Shown here piece by piece: positions 8,358-17,399 of a DNA stretch of 64,000 bases. The notes under the pieces are model-generated. The model saw only the letters and a program-made list of their open reading frames with translations. It ran no database searches and was not told where the DNA came from. The translations under genes and the position numbers were made by a program. Origin of the DNA: Gudongella sp046224405 (lineage in GTDB: Bacteria > Bacillota > Clostridia > Tissierellales > Tissierellaceae); contig NZ_JBJXRK010000002.1 in NCBI RefSeq assembly GCF_046224405.1, forward strand, positions 1 through 64,000. The letters run 5' to 3'. Numbering within the stretch: position 1 is the stretch's first letter; every line of letters begins with the position of its first letter.

Positions 8358-9383
8358 TTACTTATTATTGTATCTAATTATATACTCGACAAATTCGTCC
8401 ACATCCTCCTTGGTGATGTCGTAGGAGGTTACAAACCTCACCTGCCCCTGTGAAGGGTCTGTGACATAGAACTTGAAATTCTTCAAAAGGTGCTCAATGA
8501 GGCCCTTGTCCATAAAGGCAAAAACCATATTGGTGCTAACTGGGGAGTACAGGCTAACTCCTTCCTGGCCTGAGATTCTCTCTGCCAGATACTTGCCCAT
8601 CTGGTTTGCATTCCTTGCGTTTTCAATCCAAAGGTCATCCTCCAGGTATGCAATGAACTGGGCGCTTATGTACCGCATTTTCGAAACCAGCTGCATTCCC
8701 TGCTTTCTATGGAAAAGATAGCCCCTTCCAAATTCACTCTTCAAGGATACAATGGCCTCACCCATCATCATTCCATTCTTGGTACCTCCGAAGCTCAATA
8801 GGTCTACACCTGTATCAGTGATCATTTCCTTCAGTGTGGTGCCAAGGGCCTCAACTGCATTTGCAATCCTGGCTCCGTCCACATGGAGAAGCATGTTATT
8901 CTCATGGGCAAAGTCTACCAATGCCCTTATTTCCTCCACCGTATAAAGGGTCCCCATTTCCGTCGTCTGGGAAATCGAAATCACCCTGGGCTGAACTGAG
9001 TGCTCGTCTCCAATGACCTCAAGAAGCGGCTCTATGTCATCTATTGAAATCTTGCCTTCCCGGTTTGGCACCTGAATAATCTTGTTTCCTGCAAACTTTT
9101 CCATGGCCCCGCACTCGTCAACATTTATGTGTGCAGTCTCCGCAGCCACTATTCCCTCATAGTTCCTCAAGAGTCCCATCAGTCCAATTACATTTGCTGC
9201 AGTTCCCGTGGTCACAAAGAACACGTCGGCTTCACATCCCAAAAGCTCACGAATTTTTCCTTCAGCCTTCTTTGTGGTCTCATCTTCTCCATATGCGTGT
9301 GCATAGCCTTCATTTGCATCTATGATAGCTTCCATTATCTTCGGATGGACACCTGAAGTATTGTCGCTCTTAAACATTTTCAT
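8358..9383 (-). CDS. Low-specificity threonine aldolase / beta-eliminating lyase family
   Basis: A fold-type I PLP enzyme of 341 residues. The PLP lysine lies in SFGGTKNGMM; HVDGAR supplies the cofactor-ring Asp. The N-terminus MFKSDNTSGVHP is typical of GLY1/LtaE enzymes that split threonine or allo-threonine into glycine and acetaldehyde. The ATG at 9383 has GGGGGG 7 nt upstream and is preferred over upstream ATGs that overlap it. Monocistronic by flanking signals. It would supply glycine in an amino-acid fermenter. Exact substrate preference cannot be read from the sequence. Confidence 0.9.
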   Translation of the reverse strand: MKMFKSDNTSGVHPKIMEAIIDANEGYAHAYGEDETTKKAEGKIRELLGCEADVFFVTTGTAANVIGLMGLLRNYEGIVAAETAHINVDECGAMEKFAGNKIIQVPNREGKISIDDIEPLLEVIGDEHSVQPRVISISQTTEMGTLYTVEEIRALVDFAHENNMLLHVDGARIANAVEALGTTLKEMITDTGVDLLSFGGTKNGMMMGEAIVSLKSEFGRGYLFHRKQGMQLVSKMRYISAQFIAYLEDDLWIENARNANQMGKYLAERISGQEGVSLYSPVSTNMVFAFMDKGLIEHLLKNFKFYVTDPSQGQVRFVTSYDITKEDVDEFVEYIIRYNNK

Positions 9384-9487
9384 CACTATTCCCCCCATCA
9401 TTTCTTATATTATACAACAAATGTTTCAATTTCTCTATTTTACAATATTATAATATAGTATAATTCTAGATGAGAGAGGTGATTTCC

Positions 9488-10111
9488 ATGCTTTCCTATA
9501 CGGCCATAATAATCATAGGCTACCTGTTTGGTTGTCTTCAGTTTGCATACATATATGGGCGAGTCGTAAAAAAAGTTGACATCAGAAACCTGGGAAACAG
9601 GAATGCCGGTGCAACCAATGCTGCCCAATCCCTTGGGATAAAGGTAGGAGTCGCCATTGCCATACTGGATATTTTAAAGGCCATCGCAGCCGCTACCCTT
9701 GTAAGATACCTGTTCCCACAGCTTATTTCAACAGATGGCATGCTTCCCCTTTATGTTAGTGGGGCCGCTGTAGTTCTTGGACACAACTATCCTTTCTTTA
9801 TGAACTTCAAGGGTGGAAAGGGAACCGCCTCAACTGTGGGGATGCTATTTTCAATTAATATGACGCTTGGTATTCTTGCTATGTTAATAATACTGGTTCT
9901 TACAATCATAACTGACTATATCATCTATGGGACATTGGGGCTTCTGATACTCCTAGTTTTAGCGACAATCTATTATGATTTTGGTCTGCCCTGCCTGATA
10001 ATTGCTCTTTTGCTGTCAGTTCAATCCATATACAAACACATACCGAATTTCAAGAGAGTTTTTCGCAAGGAAGAAAAAGGCCTCCGAGCAACCATCAAAA
10101 AACAGCCATAG
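9488..10111 (+). CDS. plsY: Acyl-phosphate:glycerol-3-phosphate acyltransferase PlsY
   Basis: Integral membrane acyltransferase that makes lysophosphatidate from acyl-phosphate, the first committed step of phospholipid synthesis. Motifs are the GNRNAGATN segment and GHNYPFFMNFKGGKGTAST, both in the catalytic loops, with five or more hydrophobic segments. The ATG at 9488 follows AGAGGTGAT and is preferred over 9470. Oddity: the last eight codons and the stop lie inside a perfect 100-bp copy of the helicase-gene terminus found at 19578-19677, so the original C-terminus was probably replaced by recombination. The transmembrane core is unaffected. Confidence 0.88.
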   Translation: MLSYTAIIIIGYLFGCLQFAYIYGRVVKKVDIRNLGNRNAGATNAAQSLGIKVGVAIAILDILKAIAAATLVRYLFPQLISTDGMLPLYVSGAAVVLGHNYPFFMNFKGGKGTASTVGMLFSINMTLGILAMLIILVLTIITDYIIYGTLGLLILLVLATIYYDFGLPCLIIALLLSVQSIYKHIPNFKRVFRKEEKGLRATIKKQP

Positions 10112-10180
10112 GACAAGGTCCTGTGGCTGTTGCTTTTTAAAGGATTATTTTCTTTTGTTCTTCTTTTCGCTGGCTCTTTC
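10081..10180. repeat. 100-bp perfect direct repeat, copy 1
   Basis: Identical base for base to 19578-19677. This copy supplies the plsY 3' end and carries a non-functional remnant of the helicase 3' end on the minus strand plus its terminator (stems 10102-10114 and 10118-10130). Flanks diverge abruptly on both sides. Confidence 0.95.
10102..10138. terminator. Bidirectional terminator downstream of plsY
   Basis: A 13-bp stem with one mismatch and a three-base loop, flanked by AAAAAA on the left and CTTTTT on the right. It lies in the duplicated segment. Confidence 0.8.
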
Positions 10181-10198
10181 TCATTTCGTATTCAAGTA

Positions 10199-11530
10199 TC
10201 AAACGCTTTCGTAGCTTGTATTAATGAATATTCCCTCTTTTGTTTTCATCCTCAAGCCAGGGTATGCAAAAGCTACCACAAGGTATATTAATGTTCCAAT
10301 AACCTCTGCCCTAGTTAGCTCTATGGCCAGATAGTAGCAGAAGATTATCGTCATGGATGCTCCAATCAATGCCAACACCTTATATAATCTATCATTTATG
10401 TGAAACGACGACTTGCTCCAAAGGTCAGGAATCACATCCGGCATTCTCACCAAGGCAATAATTACCACTGTCATTACAACATTGGAGAGGAAGTTCCCAA
10501 CATTCGCTACACTTCCTATATCCCATCCAAGCAGTATGATTGAAGCTGCCAGGGAATATATTATCATCAGTATGTAATGAGGTGTGTTGAACCTCTTGTT
10601 CTTTGTTCCGAGAAATTTGGGGAACCATCCATCTTCACAGGCCTGAACAATTGGTGGAGTTATCCAGCCTAGCAGTGCATTTAGGGATGTGACAAGTGCC
10701 GTCATAGCTCCAAATACTATAAAGAAAATATAAACCGGATAAGGAAGCACCTCATAGGCCGTAACTGCAAGAGATTTCCCAGCAACCTCAGAAATCGGAA
10801 GAACCCCTGCAGCGACAACTGCAACGAGAACATACAGTCCAGTAACCACTATGGTGCTTACTATTATTGCGAATGGTATATCCTTGGTGGGATTCTTGCA
10901 TTGACCACTGAAATTTACAATAAATGTTGATCCAATTGTTGCAAAGCTCATCAATGCAGCTGCTGACATTATCCCCGAAAATCCATTAAGCATAAAATCA
11001 GGACCACCCATGAAGTCCGGCTTTACATGGAATATTCCATAGCCACCGAATGCCAAAAGTGCAACTGTAAGAAGTATCACCATCATGTACTGGGCTTTTG
11101 CTGCCACCTGAACCCCCAAGAGATTTATTATGACAAGTCCAGTCAGTACAATCATGGCCACAAGCTGTATGTTTGCCCCGGGAATAAAGCTTAGCACATA
11201 GCTTCCAAATGCCAAGGCATATAGGGATGCGCTGAAGAAGTATGATATGAACACTACAGAATATACCCCTCCAAACCATTTACCTCCAAACAGGGACGCC
11301 TGAGTATAGAAGCCACCGTTCATCTTTATGGTAGCTGCCGAAAATATCTGAGGCAAAGAAGAAAGCAGAACCATAACAGAGCATACCATCAAGGCAATTA
11401 CAATGGACTTTCCAGTAAGACCTATTGCTATGCCCAGGAGAGACATTATTCCTCCTCCGATCACGTTACCAATGGCCATTGCCACCAGGTCTCCTCTTCC
11501 AAGAATTGCATTACTTTTGTTACTAGACAT
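10199..11530 (-). CDS. APC-superfamily amino-acid permease
   Basis: 443 residues with about twelve hydrophobic helices. The first helix contains GDLVAMAIGNVIGGGIMS, the glycine-rich substrate-binding break typical of amino acid/polyamine/organocation permeases. Secondary transport across the cytoplasmic membrane is expected. It lies 44 bp after the gamma subunit of the 2-oxoacid oxidoreductase at the end of the catabolic gene run, so it probably imports the amino acid degraded by that pathway. Substrate not determinable. Confidence 0.88.
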   Translation of the reverse strand: MSSNKSNAILGRGDLVAMAIGNVIGGGIMSLLGIAIGLTGKSIVIALMVCSVMVLLSSLPQIFSAATIKMNGGFYTQASLFGGKWFGGVYSVVFISYFFSASLYALAFGSYVLSFIPGANIQLVAMIVLTGLVIINLLGVQVAAKAQYMMVILLTVALLAFGGYGIFHVKPDFMGGPDFMLNGFSGIMSAAALMSFATIGSTFIVNFSGQCKNPTKDIPFAIIVSTIVVTGLYVLVAVVAAGVLPISEVAGKSLAVTAYEVLPYPVYIFFIVFGAMTALVTSLNALLGWITPPIVQACEDGWFPKFLGTKNKRFNTPHYILMIIYSLAASIILLGWDIGSVANVGNFLSNVVMTVVIIALVRMPDVIPDLWSKSSFHINDRLYKVLALIGASMTIIFCYYLAIELTRAEVIGTLIYLVVAFAYPGLRMKTKEGIFINTSYESV

Positions 11531-11574
11531 AGGATCACTCCTCTTAAGTATATTTTTTCTGGCTGTTTACAAGG

Positions 11575-12117
11575 TCAATTCTGAGTGTAAGAAAAGCCTA
11601 ATTTAAGAGCCTGTGTATTGATCTGCTCGAATTTTTCCTTCCCTTTTTTCCGGAACATGTCATTCATTCCATCTATTGCCTCTTGCTCGCTGAAATAACC
11701 GCTTTCCCTAACTATGACTCCAGCCATGATTATATTGGCACTCTGAATGTTGCCCAGCTCTTTTGCCATTTTCAGACAGGGTACCTCAATTACAGTTATA
11801 TCCTCTCTGACATCCTGTGGAATCTCCACCATATCTGAATTCACAACAATTGTTCCCCCGGGTCTGATTGTTCCTATGAACTTGTTGAAGGCAGGTAGAT
11901 TCATTGCCAGTACAATGTCGGGCTGCTCCATTGATGGATTGTATATTCTTCCCTGATCAAACTTCACGGTGCAGTTTGCTGTGCCGCCTCTCATAGCTGA
12001 CCCGTACTGAGGCATCCATGTGGCCTTGTACCCCTTGTAGAGGGCCATCTGTGACAATAGAAGACCTGCGGTTAGTACTCCCTGCCCACCAAAGCCTGCA
12101 AATACTATTTCTTTCAT
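11575..12117 (-). CDS. 2-oxoacid:ferredoxin oxidoreductase, gamma subunit
   Basis: Matches the gamma (KorC/VorC) family: the N-terminal FAGFGGQGVLTAG is the nucleotide-like loop, followed by YGSAMRGGTANC. Part of a four-subunit enzyme with the three genes upstream, with no gap to the beta gene. The complex oxidatively decarboxylates a 2-oxoacid to acyl-CoA while reducing ferredoxin. Context (aminotransferase, Ptb, Buk) favours branched-chain or similar 2-oxoacids over pyruvate. Confidence 0.93.
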   Translation of the reverse strand: MKEIVFAGFGGQGVLTAGLLLSQMALYKGYKATWMPQYGSAMRGGTANCTVKFDQGRIYNPSMEQPDIVLAMNLPAFNKFIGTIRPGGTIVVNSDMVEIPQDVREDITVIEVPCLKMAKELGNIQSANIIMAGVIVRESGYFSEQEAIDGMNDMFRKKGKEKFEQINTQALKLGFSYTQN

Positions 12118-12858
12118 TTATTTCGCCTCCCTTGATTTAAACTCACCCAGTGGAAAGTATGGTATAAGTTCCCCTACAATCCTTTCCATGGAATCCACAG
12201 GGTTTAATCCCCAGTTTGTTGGACATGGTGAAAGCACTTCCACAACTGAATAGCCTTCTTTGTTTATCTGTGCTTCCAAGGCATTCTTGATATACTTTTT
12301 GGTCTTGGTTATGTTTACTGTATTATGGACACTTCCCCTGGCTGAGTAGGCAGGATTAAACTGTGTGGCAACGAGTTCGGGGAATCTTATTGGCATTCCC
12401 GTAACTGAACAATCCCTACCATGGATACTTGTAGAAGTTTTTTGACCTGGCATGGTTGTATTGCTCATTTGTCCCCCGGTCATCCCATAATTGGTATTGT
12501 TTATGATGATAGCGGTGAATCTCTCGTTTCTATAGGCTGCACTGGTGGTTTCACCTATTCCGATACTGTACGCATCCCCATCTCCCTGATATGCGATTAC
12601 AAGGTTATCACTGTTTACCCTTTTCATGGCAGTAGCAACAGCACCTACTCGACCGTGGGAACAATGAAGTCTGTCTGCCTGAACCACCGCACCCAAAAGG
12701 CTTGAGCAGCCTACTCCTATACCGAAAATCACATTGTTCTCCTGCCCAAGCTCCTGTAGGCACTCGCCTATGAGCCTTGTCACTATTCCATGACCACAAC
12801 CAGGGCAAAACCCATTTTGTTTGTCTATCAGTTCAGGAACTTTTCTTGAAATTGCCAT
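12118..12858 (-). CDS. 2-oxoacid:ferredoxin oxidoreductase, beta subunit (TPP-binding)
   Basis: The catalytic subunit: CPGCGHG near residue 18 and later cysteines help hold a [4Fe-4S] cluster, and the GDGDAYSIG...NNTNYGMTGGQ segment is the thiamine-pyrophosphate and Mg2+ motif. Its start ATG shares a base with the stop codon of the alpha gene (TAATG), indicating coupled translation. Confidence 0.95.
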   Translation of the reverse strand: MAISRKVPELIDKQNGFCPGCGHGIVTRLIGECLQELGQENNVIFGIGVGCSSLLGAVVQADRLHCSHGRVGAVATAMKRVNSDNLVIAYQGDGDAYSIGIGETTSAAYRNERFTAIIINNTNYGMTGGQMSNTTMPGQKTSTSIHGRDCSVTGMPIRFPELVATQFNPAYSARGSVHNTVNITKTKKYIKNALEAQINKEGYSVVEVLSPCPTNWGLNPVDSMERIVGELIPYFPLGEFKSREAK

Positions 12859-13916
12859 TAATATACCTCCTTAATTTCTCCAGATACAAGCCTATGGAAG
12901 TCCTTTTTTATACTCCCGATTGCTGGGACTCCATATACATGTGGATTGCAATAGACTGGAACATTTTTTTCTAATATCTTCTTGACGGTCAATGCAACAT
13001 CCTCTACCATTTGACCTGTGGCGTTTGCTTCCACTGTGACAAATCCTTTGACCTCAGGGTTAACTTCCATGAAGGCCTTCTCCGGAAAGGGCCAGGCGAT
13101 TATGGGCCTTATGAATCCTACTTTCCAGCCTTCTTTTCTTAGCTCTTCAACAGCACCAATTGTGGATCTTCCAGGAAGTCCATATGATACAAAAACATAC
13201 TCTGCATCCTCAAGGTATCCGGATTCCCACCTTTGTTCATTCTCCTTGACTGACCTGTATTTTTCATTCAGTTCAACCGCCTCTGTCAGGCTGTTTCTTT
13301 CAAATATCCCAATTTTCTTATTGGTATACTTTCCATCAAATCCCCAAGGAAATCTCTTTGTTTCCCTCATTTCAGGCATTACTGCAGGTTCCATCATTTG
13401 CGCCAAAGCTCCCTCTGTCATAAGAACCGAAACCATCCTGTACTTCTCGGCCAAATCGAAGGCAAGTACAGTCAAGTCAACTGCTTCCTGAATGCTGTCC
13501 GGGCAAAGAACGATGCATCTGTAGTCTCCGTTTCCACCCCCTCTTGTTTCCCTATGGTAATCACACTGAGCTGAGAGAAGTGTCCCAATCCCATTTCCAT
13601 ATCTAACCGTATTTACAACAACCGCTGGTAGCTGTTCGTCCGAAAGGGTTGTCATTCCTTCCTGCTTGAGGCTTATTCCTGGTCCCGATGATGCAGTTAT
13701 TGACCTTACACCACAAGCAGCTCCTCCAATGATCATGTTTATTCCGGCAATTTCAGACTCTGCCTGAATAAATGTACCTCCCACCTCTTCCATCCTCCAA
13801 GACATATATTCCATAATCTCCGTGGATGGTGTGATGGGATACCCTGCATAGAGCCTTGCACCTGCCCTTATGGCCGCTTCTGCTATAGCTTCATTTCCTT
13901 TGATCATATCTGACAT
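12858..13916 (-). CDS. 2-oxoacid:ferredoxin oxidoreductase, alpha subunit
   Basis: The N-terminal KGNEAIAEAAIRAG and YPITPSTEIMEYM are signatures of the alpha (KorA/VorB) subunit, whose conserved Thr after ITP contacts the 2-oxoacid. The C-terminal transketolase-type domain is present. 352 residues is the usual size. Second gene of the delta-alpha-beta-gamma set. Ketoisovalerate-type and 2-oxoglutarate-type enzymes cannot be cleanly separated by eye. Confidence 0.94.
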   Translation of the reverse strand: MSDMIKGNEAIAEAAIRAGARLYAGYPITPSTEIMEYMSWRMEEVGGTFIQAESEIAGINMIIGGAACGVRSITASSGPGISLKQEGMTTLSDEQLPAVVVNTVRYGNGIGTLLSAQCDYHRETRGGGNGDYRCIVLCPDSIQEAVDLTVLAFDLAEKYRMVSVLMTEGALAQMMEPAVMPEMRETKRFPWGFDGKYTNKKIGIFERNSLTEAVELNEKYRSVKENEQRWESGYLEDAEYVFVSYGLPGRSTIGAVEELRKEGWKVGFIRPIIAWPFPEKAFMEVNPEVKGFVTVEANATGQMVEDVALTVKKILEKNVPVYCNPHVYGVPAIGSIKKDFHRLVSGEIKEVY

Positions 13917-13936
13917 TACATTCCCTCCATTTCTAG

Positions 13937-14167
13937 TTAATATGCCTTGATCTCGTAAACAAAATCAGGGCAAGTTACATAACACATTCCGCATACTATA
14001 CATTTTTCATGGTCAATCACGGTATATTGATATCCCGCCTGATTAATGTCTTCAGCAAAGGATATGGCATCCTTGGGACATGCTTTAAGGCAAAGACCGC
14101 AGTGTTTGCATCTTTCTGGCGTGGTCAAGACCATTCCTTTCTTTTCAGTTGTTGCTCTTTCACCCAT
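13937..14167 (-). CDS. 2-oxoacid:ferredoxin oxidoreductase, delta (2[4Fe-4S]) subunit
   Basis: A 76-residue ferredoxin with CKHCGLCLKACP and CIVCGMCYVTCP, eight cysteines binding two [4Fe-4S] clusters. It relays electrons from the TPP subunit to soluble ferredoxin. First of the four oxidoreductase genes, with a GGGGAGG site. Confidence 0.94.
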   Translation of the reverse strand: MGERATTEKKGMVLTTPERCKHCGLCLKACPKDAISFAEDINQAGYQYTVIDHEKCIVCGMCYVTCPDFVYEIKAY

Positions 14168-14206
14168 TTCAATTCCTCCCCTTATGTTTTCCAGGATTGC
14201 TCCTCA

Positions 14207-15385
14207 CTATATGCTTTCCCTCAGCAGCTCTCCCAATATTTTGATTCCATCCACTATCTTTTCATTCTGCATAGTTGAAAAGTTTAGTCTCATGGACGAC
14301 TCACAGCCTCCTTCAGGATAGAAAGATCCTCCAGGTACAAAGGCGACTTTTCTTTCTATGGCTCTATGTAGAAGTTCCCTGGTGTTCATATGAGATGGCA
14401 GTTCCACCCATATAAACATTCCGCCTTTGGGATAATAATACTTGGCATCCTCAGGAAATTCTTTTTTTATGGTTTTCAACATCAGGTCACGGCGCATTTT
14501 GTACACACTGTTGATTTTTCCAATGTGTTCATCCAGGTCATTGCTCTCAAGAAACCCATCAACCTGCATTTGTGCAAGTTCAGCTGACTGCAGGTCCATT
14601 CCGTTTTTAACCAGTTCGTATTTTCCAATTATTCCCTTGTCAGCGCATACCCATCCGACTCTTAATCCAGGTGAGAGTATCTTTGAAAAGGAACCGAAGT
14701 ATAGTACTCTCCCCTCAGTATCCATGGACTTGATGGATGGTATCCGATCACCTTCAAACCTCACTTCACCGTAGGCATTGTCCTCCAGTACAATAAGATC
14801 ATGTCTTTTTGCCACTTCCAGCAGTGCCTTTCTTCTTTCCAATGACCATGTCCTCCCTGTGGGATTCTGGAAGTTTGGAATTACATATATAAGTTTAGCC
14901 TTGGGTGTCCTCTTTATGGCCTGTTCAAGCTGGTCGATCATCATTCCTTCCTCATCACCGTCAACACCAATTATATTGGTTGAAAAAGGTTTAAAGGCTG
15001 ATATGGCTCCAAGGTATGAAGGATTTTCCGTAATAATCACATCCTCCTCTTCCATATACATCATTGCCGCAATGGTAATGGCCTGCTGTGAACCGGTTGT
15101 GACAGCTATGTTCTCAACCTCTGCTTCCACACCCTCCCTTTTCATCAGTCCGGCAATTTTTTCCCTCAAGGATATCCGTCCAAGGGTAAGACCATACTGA
15201 AGTGCCACATGGGGGCTTTCTCTCATTACCTTATCCGTTGCTTTCCTCATCTCTTCCCTAGGGAAAAGGTCAGGATCCGGCAGTCCCCCCGCAAAGGATA
15301 TGGTTCCTGGATTTGAGGCTATAAGCTTCATTACCTCCCTAATGTCAGATGGTTTTAAATCATTCATTCTGTTAGCATAATTCAT
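14207..15385 (-). CDS. PLP-dependent aminotransferase (MocR-like class I, 2-aminoadipate/branched-chain type)
   Basis: 392 residues from the ATG at 15385, which follows AAGGGGG; the longer frame reaches into the ptb gene and has no support. Fold-type I aminotransferase: ISFAGGLPDPDLFP at the N-terminus, ENPSYLGA, NFQNPTG, and the PLP lysine in SFSKILSPGLRVGW. It begins 3 bp after ptb and precedes the oxidoreductase genes. The likely role is to remove the amino group and produce the 2-oxoacid for the ferredoxin enzyme. Substrate is inferred from context only. Confidence 0.9.
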   Translation of the reverse strand: MNYANRMNDLKPSDIREVMKLIASNPGTISFAGGLPDPDLFPREEMRKATDKVMRESPHVALQYGLTLGRISLREKIAGLMKREGVEAEVENIAVTTGSQQAITIAAMMYMEEEDVIITENPSYLGAISAFKPFSTNIIGVDGDEEGMMIDQLEQAIKRTPKAKLIYVIPNFQNPTGRTWSLERRKALLEVAKRHDLIVLEDNAYGEVRFEGDRIPSIKSMDTEGRVLYFGSFSKILSPGLRVGWVCADKGIIGKYELVKNGMDLQSAELAQMQVDGFLESNDLDEHIGKINSVYKMRRDLMLKTIKKEFPEDAKYYYPKGGMFIWVELPSHMNTRELLHRAIERKVAFVPGGSFYPEGGCESSMRLNFSTMQNEKIVDGIKILGELLRESI

Positions 15386-15387
15386 TT

Positions 15388-16299
15388 TTAATTCCCCCTT
15401 TCTTTGATGTTTGATGCTAAACACGCCAGTGCTATTGAATTCAATTTTATTTCCGCTGTATCTGATCTTGACCCAAGAACCACAGGTGCAGATGCCCCAA
15501 GGATTATACCTGCCCATTTGGCATTATTCCACAGAAGCCATGACTTACCCAGGGAATTTCCAGTCTCCATGTTTGGAAATAACAGAAGGTCGACATCTCC
15601 AGTGATCTTGCTGTCAATCCCCTTGTGGGCAGCAGCCTTAGGGTCAAAGGCAACGTCAAATGCCATTGGTCCTTCAATTATGCATCTTTCCACTTCGTTT
15701 CTCTTTGCCATGTTAACCAAACCGTCCGCATCCACTGTGGACTGGATTTTCTGGTCCACATTTTCATTGGCTGCAAGTGCTGCAACCTTTGGCATCTCCA
15801 TCCCAAAGCCCTGAAGTGCCATTAGGGAGTTCTGTAGAATAACCTTTTTCTGCTCAAGATCAGGGCTTGGGTTCACTCCACTGTCCGTGCAGTAAAGCAA
15901 TTTATGATATTGTGGAATCTCATAGGCAGCCAGGAGTGACAAGAGTCTGCCAGTTCTAAGGCCATTGGCCTTGTCAAGAATCGCCCTGAGATAGATGCTT
16001 GTATTGACGAATCCCTTCATAAGTACCTTGGCCTCACCAGACCTAACTAAATTTACGGCTTCTGAGGAAGACTCCTCAGGGGTTTCTCCATGGATAACCC
16101 TATAGTTTGAAAGTCCCATTCCATTGGCTATCTTTTCAATCTCGCCTTTATTACCTACAAGTATGGGCTCCACCAGACCCAAGTTTTCAGCCATGCTGAC
16201 AGCCTCTATAACCTCTGCATCCTGTGCTCCCGCTACTGCAATGGTCACCCTGTCCTGCCTACTGGCCCTTTCAATCAGTTCCTTAAAATCTTTTATCAT
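15388..16299 (-). CDS. ptb: Phosphate butyryltransferase-type enzyme
   Basis: 303 residues of the phosphate acetyl/butaryl transferase family (GAQDAEVIEAV, VLMKGFVNT, TDSGVNPSPDL, IEGPMAFDVA). It converts acyl-CoA and phosphate to acyl-phosphate and CoA. The kinase gene is immediately upstream and the aminotransferase gene downstream. In this setting the acyl groups are probably isovaleryl, isobutyryl or butyryl. Confidence 0.93.
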   Translation of the reverse strand: MIKDFKELIERASRQDRVTIAVAGAQDAEVIEAVSMAENLGLVEPILVGNKGEIEKIANGMGLSNYRVIHGETPEESSSEAVNLVRSGEAKVLMKGFVNTSIYLRAILDKANGLRTGRLLSLLAAYEIPQYHKLLYCTDSGVNPSPDLEQKKVILQNSLMALQGFGMEMPKVAALAANENVDQKIQSTVDADGLVNMAKRNEVERCIIEGPMAFDVAFDPKAAAHKGIDSKITGDVDLLLFPNMETGNSLGKSWLLWNNAKWAGIILGASAPVVLGSRSDTAEIKLNSIALACLASNIKERGN

Positions 16300-16311
16300 T
16301 TACACCCTCCT

Positions 16312-17373
16312 TTATACATACTCCTTTGGTGTCTCCTGACCTGTAAAATATCTGATTGCACCCAGTGCCAAAGCTTCCATTTCCATCTCTCCAGGAATTA
16401 TCTCAACTGGGGCAAGATAAGAAACCATCTTGGAGACTTCACTTGCAACGTGACTTGAGTAGGCAATTCCTCCTGTCAGTATTATCCTATCCACTTGTCC
16501 TGAGAGGGTAGCTCCATACATTGAGATCTCCTTTGATACCTGGTAGACAAAAGCATCCATTACCAATCTTGCCTTCTTGTGGCCTGACTCGATCATTCCC
16601 TCAATTTCAATCATGTCCTTGGTTCCAAGATAATCATACATTCCACCGGTATTGCTTATTTTGTCTATCATTTCAGATTCTGTATACTTTCCTGAATAAC
16701 AGAGCTTTACCAGGGGATATGCCAAAAGACCGCCACTTCTTTCAGGTGAAAATGGCCCATCGCTTCGTCCACCACTTCCATCTATCATCTTCCCCCTCTT
16801 ATGGGCTACAATTGATATTCCAGACCCAAGATGAGCAACAATGAAGTTAAAGTCCTTGTAATCACCTCCTAATTTTGCTGCGGTTTTTCTTGCAACAGCT
16901 TTGTGATTCAATGAATGTAGCCAACTTGCCTTTTCAATATCAGATATTCCTGTTATTCTGGAAACATCCTGAAATTCATCAACAGACACGGGATCCACAA
17001 CCAGGGAAGGCACACCTAGCTCATCACCTATGGCCTTTGCCAAGACAGCACCCAGATTTGAAGCATGCTCCCCATTGATTGCACCTTCTAGGTCTTGTAG
17101 CATTCTGTCATTTACAGGATATATCCCTCCTTCCACAGGTTTCATCAAACCTCCCCTACCCACCACACAGCCCAGCTGATCCAAAGAGTAGTTGTTCTCT
17201 GCAAGAGCCTTTTCAATTAGTGACTTCCTGAAGGCGAACTGATGGAATACCGTTTCATAGTTTTCCAAATCTTCCTGTATGTGAGAAATACTCTTTTTAA
17301 AAACCTCTTTTTCCCCCTGGAACAATCCTATCTTTGTAGATGTCCCACCTGGATTGATTGTCAATATTAACAT
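16312..17373 (-). CDS. buk: Butyrate kinase
   Basis: An ASKHA-fold acid kinase: NPGGTSTKIG near the N-terminus, GRGGLMKPV, VAHLGSGIS, and GQVDRIILTGGIA. The length of 353 residues matches butyrate/branched-chain-fatty-acid kinases rather than the roughly 400-residue acetate kinases. It makes ATP from acyl-phosphate by substrate-level phosphorylation, the energy-yielding last step of this pathway. Operon with ptb (12 bp apart). Confidence 0.95.
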   Translation of the reverse strand: MLILTINPGGTSTKIGLFQGEKEVFKKSISHIQEDLENYETVFHQFAFRKSLIEKALAENNYSLDQLGCVVGRGGLMKPVEGGIYPVNDRMLQDLEGAINGEHASNLGAVLAKAIGDELGVPSLVVDPVSVDEFQDVSRITGISDIEKASWLHSLNHKAVARKTAAKLGGDYKDFNFIVAHLGSGISIVAHKRGKMIDGSGGRSDGPFSPERSGGLLAYPLVKLCYSGKYTESEMIDKISNTGGMYDYLGTKDMIEIEGMIESGHKKARLVMDAFVYQVSKEISMYGATLSGQVDRIILTGGIAYSSHVASEVSKMVSYLAPVEIIPGEMEMEALALGAIRYFTGQETPKEYV

Positions 17374-17399
17374 GATTCCCTCCTCTTAAAACGTTTATT

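Noticed and set aside
10081..10180. Functional small gene encoded on the minus strand in repeat copy 1
   Set aside because: It is only the copied 3' tail of the helicase gene without a start or ribosome site.
14207..15517. Longer N-terminal start for the aminotransferase (15517)
   Set aside because: The extension overlaps ptb by more than 100 bp and has no ribosome site, whereas 15385 has AAGGGGG.
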